DNA from: an uncultured Pelagibacteraceae bacterium
Lineage (GTDB): Bacteria; Pseudomonadota; Alphaproteobacteria; Pelagibacterales; Pelagibacteraceae
Direction: 5' to 3'
Assembly (NCBI GenBank): GCA_902533445.1
Contig: CACALX010000004.1
Coordinates: forward strand, 62,001 to 126,000
DNA: 64,000 nucleotides
A program made the position numbers and the translations under genes. This document shows, one piece after another, positions 60,117 through 64,000 of this stretch. Every line of letters starts with the position of its first letter. Within the stretch, counting starts at the first letter, position 1. Under the pieces are notes generated by a model. That model saw only the letters and a list, made by a program, of their open reading frames with translations. It made no database searches and was not told the DNA's origin.

Positions 60117-62192
60117 TTAAATTTTTTCAGAAATTTTTAATGCAAATGCATAGTCGAGTGCGATTTCTTCTATTGCTCCATCTCTACCAGATTTACCTCC
60201 ATGACCTGCATTCATTTCTGTTTTGAGAAGTAATAAATTATTATCAGTTTTGTAGTCTCTAAGTTTAGCTGTAAATTTTGCAGGTTCATCAAACAAAACT
60301 CTGTTATCACTTAAACTAGTTGTTATTAGCATATGAGGATAATCCATTTTTTTTATGTTATTATATGGAGCATATGAAAATATATAATCAAAGTGCTCTT
60401 TGTTTTCTTTAGCATTACCAAATTCATCAAATTCACCAACTGTAAGTGGTAAAGAGTGATCGAGATTTGTTGTTAATGAGTCCACAAAAGGAACAGCCAT
60501 AATTATACCTAAAAATAATTCAGGAGCTTGATTAACAACAGCTCCCATTAATAAACCACCTGCAGATCCACCCATTCCAATTATTTTTCCCTTTGAGGTG
60601 TAGTTGTTTTCAATTAAATATTTTGCAGCAAAAATATAATCTTCAAATGTATTTTTTTTATTTGTTAGCTTTCCTTCTTTCCACCATTTCATTCCTTTTT
60701 CCATTCCACCCCTAATGTGTGCAGTAGCCCAAATAATGTCTCTATTTATTAAGCTCAGTCTTGTTGAAGAGAAACTTGGACTCATCGAACTACCATACGA
60801 TCCGTATCCGTATAATAACAAATTTGCTGTTCCGTCTATTTTTGTATTTTTGTGTCTTGTAATCGTTAGTGGAACCATTCTTCCGTCATGGGATCTAAAC
60901 TCTATTCTTTCAACTATATAATCATCTGTATTATGGCCTGATGGTATTTCTTGTTCTTTTACAAGTGTTTTAGATTTAGTTTTTAAATTGTATTTGTATA
61001 CTCTTGAAGGTGTTTTAGGTGAAGAGTATGAAACATAAACCTCATCTGTATCTCTATTTCTTTGTGTTAATGAAACACCAGGAACACACACTTTTTCATC
61101 AGAAAAAATTAATTCTTCTTCATTATTTGATGAAGCATCAACAACGAATAGTTTGTCCATGGCCTCTGATGTTTCGGATCTAATTATCCAGTTATTTAAA
61201 AATGAAAGTCCACCAATTAAAACTTCTTTTTTTGCAGGAATAAATGTCTCCCAATTCTGATTTTCTAAAGTTTCTGAAACATCTATTTTAAAATCCTCTG
61301 CATTTTTATTTGTATGATTATAAAATTTTCCATCCCATGAATTTATAGAGTAAAGAATTCCCTTTTCTCGTTTGATTATTAATTTTGGATTTGGTTTTAC
61401 ATCATTAACATGAAAGTAATATTGCTCTGAAGTATTATGATCCGAAGTATTTATGAAATAATATTTCTCATCAGAACTTAATCCAATACTAACAGTGAAA
61501 GCTTCACTTTTTTCCTCAAAGATTAGTTCATCTTCACTTTCAAAATCTCCAATTTTATGTCTATAAATTTTTCTAGCTCTATGATTTTCATCTAACTTTG
61601 AATAAAAAAGATACTTATCATCTAAGCTGAAAATTATACTTCCTGATGTTTCTTTGATTTCTTTTGAAATTATTTTATTATTTTTAATATTTCTTACATA
61701 AATTGTATAATACTCAGAACCTTTGGTATCTAGTGAGTACCCAAGATATTGATCATTGTTACTTACCTCTAAATCTCCAACACCGAAATATTCAACATTT
61801 AATTTTTCTTTTTCTTTATCTCCATTCCAAATTTCTTCAATTTCTGATGAACCAATTTTTTTTCTTAATTTTATAGAGTAATTTCCTTTGGCAGTAGTCT
61901 TTGTCCAATACTCATATGAATGATCTTTAAAAGGTAAGCTTTCATCATCTAATTTTATTCTATCTTTAATTTCATCAAATAATATTTTTTGAACATTTTT
62001 CGTATTTTTTAGATGATAATCAGTATACTCATTTTCATCTTCTAAATATTTTTTTACTTCTGGAAGAAGCTTAGTCTTGTCTTGCAAGACTTCTAAAATA
62101 TTTTCTTGATGTATCCAGCTATAGTTATCTTCCCACTCAACATTGTGACAAGATTTTAACTCTGGTTTTTTTTTTAGATATGGTACTTTCAT
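60117..62192 (-). CDS. ptrB: Oligopeptidase B (S9A serine peptidase)
   Basis: Prolyl-oligopeptidase family peptidase that cuts short peptides after basic residues; cytoplasmic, 691 residues. N-terminal seven-bladed propeller region (about 70-400) and alpha/beta hydrolase domain with catalytic Ser543 in GMGGSAGGLLMG, Asp629 in SDNRV and His664 in NAGHGGKSGR. LLYGYGSYGSSMSPSFS and HIRGGMEKGMKWWKEGK are family signatures. No signal peptide. Its start is 16 bases from the divergent J-domain gene. Confidence 0.93.
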   Translation of the reverse strand: MKVPYLKKKPELKSCHNVEWEDNYSWIHQENILEVLQDKTKLLPEVKKYLEDENEYTDYHLKNTKNVQKILFDEIKDRIKLDDESLPFKDHSYEYWTKTTAKGNYSIKLRKKIGSSEIEEIWNGDKEKEKLNVEYFGVGDLEVSNNDQYLGYSLDTKGSEYYTIYVRNIKNNKIISKEIKETSGSIIFSLDDKYLFYSKLDENHRARKIYRHKIGDFESEDELIFEEKSEAFTVSIGLSSDEKYYFINTSDHNTSEQYYFHVNDVKPNPKLIIKREKGILYSINSWDGKFYNHTNKNAEDFKIDVSETLENQNWETFIPAKKEVLIGGLSFLNNWIIRSETSEAMDKLFVVDASSNNEEELIFSDEKVCVPGVSLTQRNRDTDEVYVSYSSPKTPSRVYKYNLKTKSKTLVKEQEIPSGHNTDDYIVERIEFRSHDGRMVPLTITRHKNTKIDGTANLLLYGYGSYGSSMSPSFSSTRLSLINRDIIWATAHIRGGMEKGMKWWKEGKLTNKKNTFEDYIFAAKYLIENNYTSKGKIIGMGGSAGGLLMGAVVNQAPELFLGIIMAVPFVDSLTTNLDHSLPLTVGEFDEFGNAKENKEHFDYIFSYAPYNNIKKMDYPHMLITTSLSDNRVLFDEPAKFTAKLRDYKTDNNLLLLKTEMNAGHGGKSGRDGAIEEIALDYAFALKISEKI

Positions 62193-62208
62193 TTTTAACT
62201 GGAAATAT

Positions 62209-62709
62209 ATGAATTTTATAATTTATACATTATTAATTTTAGTTGGTTTATATTTTTTATTAAGACTTTTTACTCAAGTTGCGTCAAAAAAAATATCCAA
62301 AGGTTTAAGATTATTCTTATTCATAGTTTTAATCATCTTTGCAGTTTTGTTTGCAATAGGAGGTAAATTTTTACTTACTTTGCCATTTACACTTGCAAGT
62401 CTTGCTCTTTTAAAACTTAAAGGTATGTCAATTTTTCAATTAATTTCGTTGTACAGATTAATACAAACTTTAAGAAATTCTGGGAGATTTTCATTTAATA
62501 ACACTGCATCAAATTTGAATACAATGTCCACTGAAGAAGCGTATCGTATACTTAATTTAAATCCCTCAAAAAATTTAACTAAAGAGGATGTAAATAAAGC
62601 CTACATCAAAATACAAAAAAAAATTCATCCAGATATCTCACCTGAAACTTCCAGGTTATCTACATTGGTAAATGAAGCTAAAGAAATAGTTTTGAGAGAT
62701 ATAGCCTAG
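62209..62709 (+). CDS. Membrane-anchored J-domain protein
   Basis: 166 residues: two hydrophobic segments (about 2-20 and 34-70) followed by a linker and a C-terminal J domain (about 107-166) with STEEAYRILNLNPSKNLTKEDV and the DnaK-stimulating HPD at 140-142 (KKIHPDIS). Topology resembles mitochondrial Pam18/Tim14 and alphaproteobacterial relatives, with the J domain in the cytoplasm. Probably a membrane co-chaperone of DnaK; the client is unknown. No zinc finger or substrate-binding domain of classical DnaJ. Confidence 0.8.
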   Translation: MNFIIYTLLILVGLYFLLRLFTQVASKKISKGLRLFLFIVLIIFAVLFAIGGKFLLTLPFTLASLALLKLKGMSIFQLISLYRLIQTLRNSGRFSFNNTASNLNTMSTEEAYRILNLNPSKNLTKEDVNKAYIKIQKKIHPDISPETSRLSTLVNEAKEIVLRDIA

Positions 62710-62754
62710 ACAATTTAAACTTTACTATATTTTTTTTTTATATAAATTTTATCT

Positions 62755-63639
62755 ATGAGCAATATCAGTGGAATATATGCAGCGTCAATGTCTATCTTGA
62801 ATAAAGATTTAACTTTAAACATTGATAAAACCATCACACATGCGGAGATGGTGATTGATAACGGTTGCCACGGTGTTGCAATATTTGGCAGTACTGGCCA
62901 GGCTCAACTAATTCCTGTTGCGGAAAAAATTAAATTGTTAAATAAAATATCAACCAACAAATACAAAGATAAATTTATTATTGGAACAGGATTAAATTCT
63001 TTAGGAGAAACAATAAATTTAATGAGAGTTGCAATGTCATTAAATTTAGAAAAATTTCTTATAATGCCACCTGCATTTTATAAATATACTGATGATGATG
63101 TTATTAATTTTTATACTAAATTAGTAGAAGCAACACCAAGAGCTAAAATTATTTTATATAATTTTGAAAAGCTTTGTGGTTATAAATTTAGTGTAGAGTG
63201 TGTTGAAAAATTGGTAAAAAATTTTCCAAAACAAATTGTTGGTGTAAAAGATAGCTCATATAATCTTTTTGAAAATTTAAAATTAGATAATTTTTCTGTT
63301 ATGCCGGGATCTGAATCTAAATTATTGAAGGGACTTGAATTAGGTTGTTCAGGAATAATTACAGCAACGTCCAATGCAACATCTAAACTTGCTAGAAAAG
63401 TATATGATGATTTTAAAGATGGAAGAGAGCAAGAAGTTAATACCCAATTATGCGATGTAAGAGGGACATTTGAAAAATATAACCTAATTTCTGGCTTACA
63501 CACTTTTTATAAGAATAAAGATAGTTTTTATGAAAATTTACTACCACCATTAAGAATTCTTAATAAAGAAGAAGAGGTGGATCTTTTAAATAATTTAGAA
63601 AAATTTAGTTTTTCACTAAAATCATCAATGGTAGCATAA
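62755..63639 (+). CDS. DapA-family lyase/aldolase (dihydrodipicolinate synthase-like)
   Basis: Class I aldolase barrel of the DapA/NanA superfamily, 294 residues. Schiff-base lysine K165 in IVGVKDSSYN and the conserved tyrosine Y135 in ILYNFE; GSTGQAQLI takes the place of the GTTGE motif. The substitution G-S-T-G-Q instead of G-T-T-G-E departs from true DapA, so it may act on another keto acid; the substrate cannot be assigned. Two bases... one base separates it from the next gene, so it could be linked with cfa. Confidence 0.8.
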   Translation: MSNISGIYAASMSILNKDLTLNIDKTITHAEMVIDNGCHGVAIFGSTGQAQLIPVAEKIKLLNKISTNKYKDKFIIGTGLNSLGETINLMRVAMSLNLEKFLIMPPAFYKYTDDDVINFYTKLVEATPRAKIILYNFEKLCGYKFSVECVEKLVKNFPKQIVGVKDSSYNLFENLKLDNFSVMPGSESKLLKGLELGCSGIITATSNATSKLARKVYDDFKDGREQEVNTQLCDVRGTFEKYNLISGLHTFYKNKDSFYENLLPPLRILNKEEEVDLLNNLEKFSFSLKSSMVA

Positions 63640-63640
63640 A

Positions 63641-64000
63641 ATGCAGTTAGCAAGGTTCTTAAATAGTGTTTTTAAGAAAGATGGATTTATATTGGTCGAT
63701 GCAAATTCTAAAAGTTATATTATTGGAAATCCAGAGAAGGAAAATCCCATAAAAGTTAAAATATTAAATAAAAAGCTTCATTATAAACTTTTATTTCATC
63801 CCGACCTTTACTTTGGGGAAGCTTATACCGATGGAGATATAGTCATTGAGAATGGAAGTCTCACAGATTTTTTAGATTTATCTTTGATGAATTTTGGAAG
63901 AGGAGAATTAAATTTTTTTAGTTACTTAATTAACAGATTGAGAGGTTCATATAGATATCTAACAAATTTCAATTTTATCAAAAAATCCAAAATGAATGTT
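63641..64000 (+). CDS. cfa: Cyclopropane-fatty-acyl-phospholipid synthase, 3' end cut off
   Basis: Open frame of 120 codons to the edge of the window, starting MQLARFLNSVFKKDGF. The N-terminal region contains LHYKLLFHPDLYFGEAY, then TDGDIVIENGSLTDFLDL, the pattern that precedes the SAM-methyltransferase domain in cyclopropane synthases. The methyltransferase domain lies beyond base 64000, so identity depends on the N-terminal part only. ATG begins two bases after the previous stop. Confidence 0.72.
   Translation, partial: MQLARFLNSVFKKDGFILVDANSKSYIIGNPEKENPIKVKILNKKLHYKLLFHPDLYFGEAYTDGDIVIENGSLTDFLDLSLMNFGRGELNFFSYLINRLRGSYRYLTNFNFIKKSKMNV

Overview
This is a 64 kb stretch of core chromosome from a very AT-rich, tightly packed alphaproteobacterium, almost certainly of the SAR11 (Pelagibacterales) lineage. 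The basis is the gene content and order (mdh-sucCD-sucAB-lpdA, atpHAGDC, rplU-rpmA-obgE-proBA-nadD-rsfS-ctpA-rppH, chvI-chvG-ahcY-tsaE-amgK-murU, class I lysyl-tRNA synthetase), AT-rich codon choice with AGA/AAA preference, one-base TAATG gene joints, and the near absence of spacers. No gap between genes exceeds about 190 bases, so no 300-base gene-free stretch exists. I see no tRNA, rRNA, insertion sequence, prophage, CRISPR array or other mobile DNA.

Layout. 1-8575: TCA-cycle block (mdh end, sucCD, sucA-sucB-lpdA). 8654-12399: a lipoprotein trypsin-like protease and priA. 12508-17293: F1 ATP synthase operon. 17286-23812 (minus): rplU, rpmA, obgE, proB, proA, nadD, rsfS, ctpA, rppH. 23879-26315 (minus): metX-metW-gloB behind a SAM-II riboswitch, divergent from hisC-tyrA. 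28483-32034 (minus): NlpC/P60 hydrolase, AmpG permease, TrkH. 32122-35654: lysK, pyrD, rpmB, a VUT/YhhQ transporter. 35651-38756 (minus): ornithine/lysine decarboxylase, deoxyhypusine-synthase-like protein and agmatinase family enzyme, a polyamine operon. 38922-48632: RegA-type regulator, bioY, polA, ChvI/ChvG, ahcY, tsaE, amgK, murU. 48610-55356: gpmA, a lytic transglycosylase lipoprotein, and an msrA-sseA-RND efflux operon. 55391-64000: EamA transporter, AlkA-type glycosylase, DUF1330 protein, hpt and azgA purine salvage pair, small lipoprotein, hsp20, oligopeptidase B, a membrane J-domain protein, a DapA-family enzyme and the start of cfa.

How it fits together. The window is mostly housekeeping: carbon oxidation feeding ATP synthase, proline and methionine synthesis, the SAM/SAH cycle (metX, ahcY), polyamines, purine salvage, and a murein recycling set (AmpG, AmgK, MurU, NlpC/P60, transglycosylase). 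I found no obviously new multi-gene system. The most interesting signals are in short non-coding gaps: a compact SAM-II riboswitch starting almost at the predicted transcription start of metX, with a dyad operator inside its promoter; a ROSE-like RNA thermometer candidate before hsp20; a nested inverted repeat in the azgA leader; a terminator-shaped hairpin in the decarboxylase leader; and a repeated pattern of sigma-70-like promoters whose -10 box lies only 4-12 bases before the start codon, suggesting leaderless messages. All regulatory calls come from reading the sequence by eye, without covariance or expression data.
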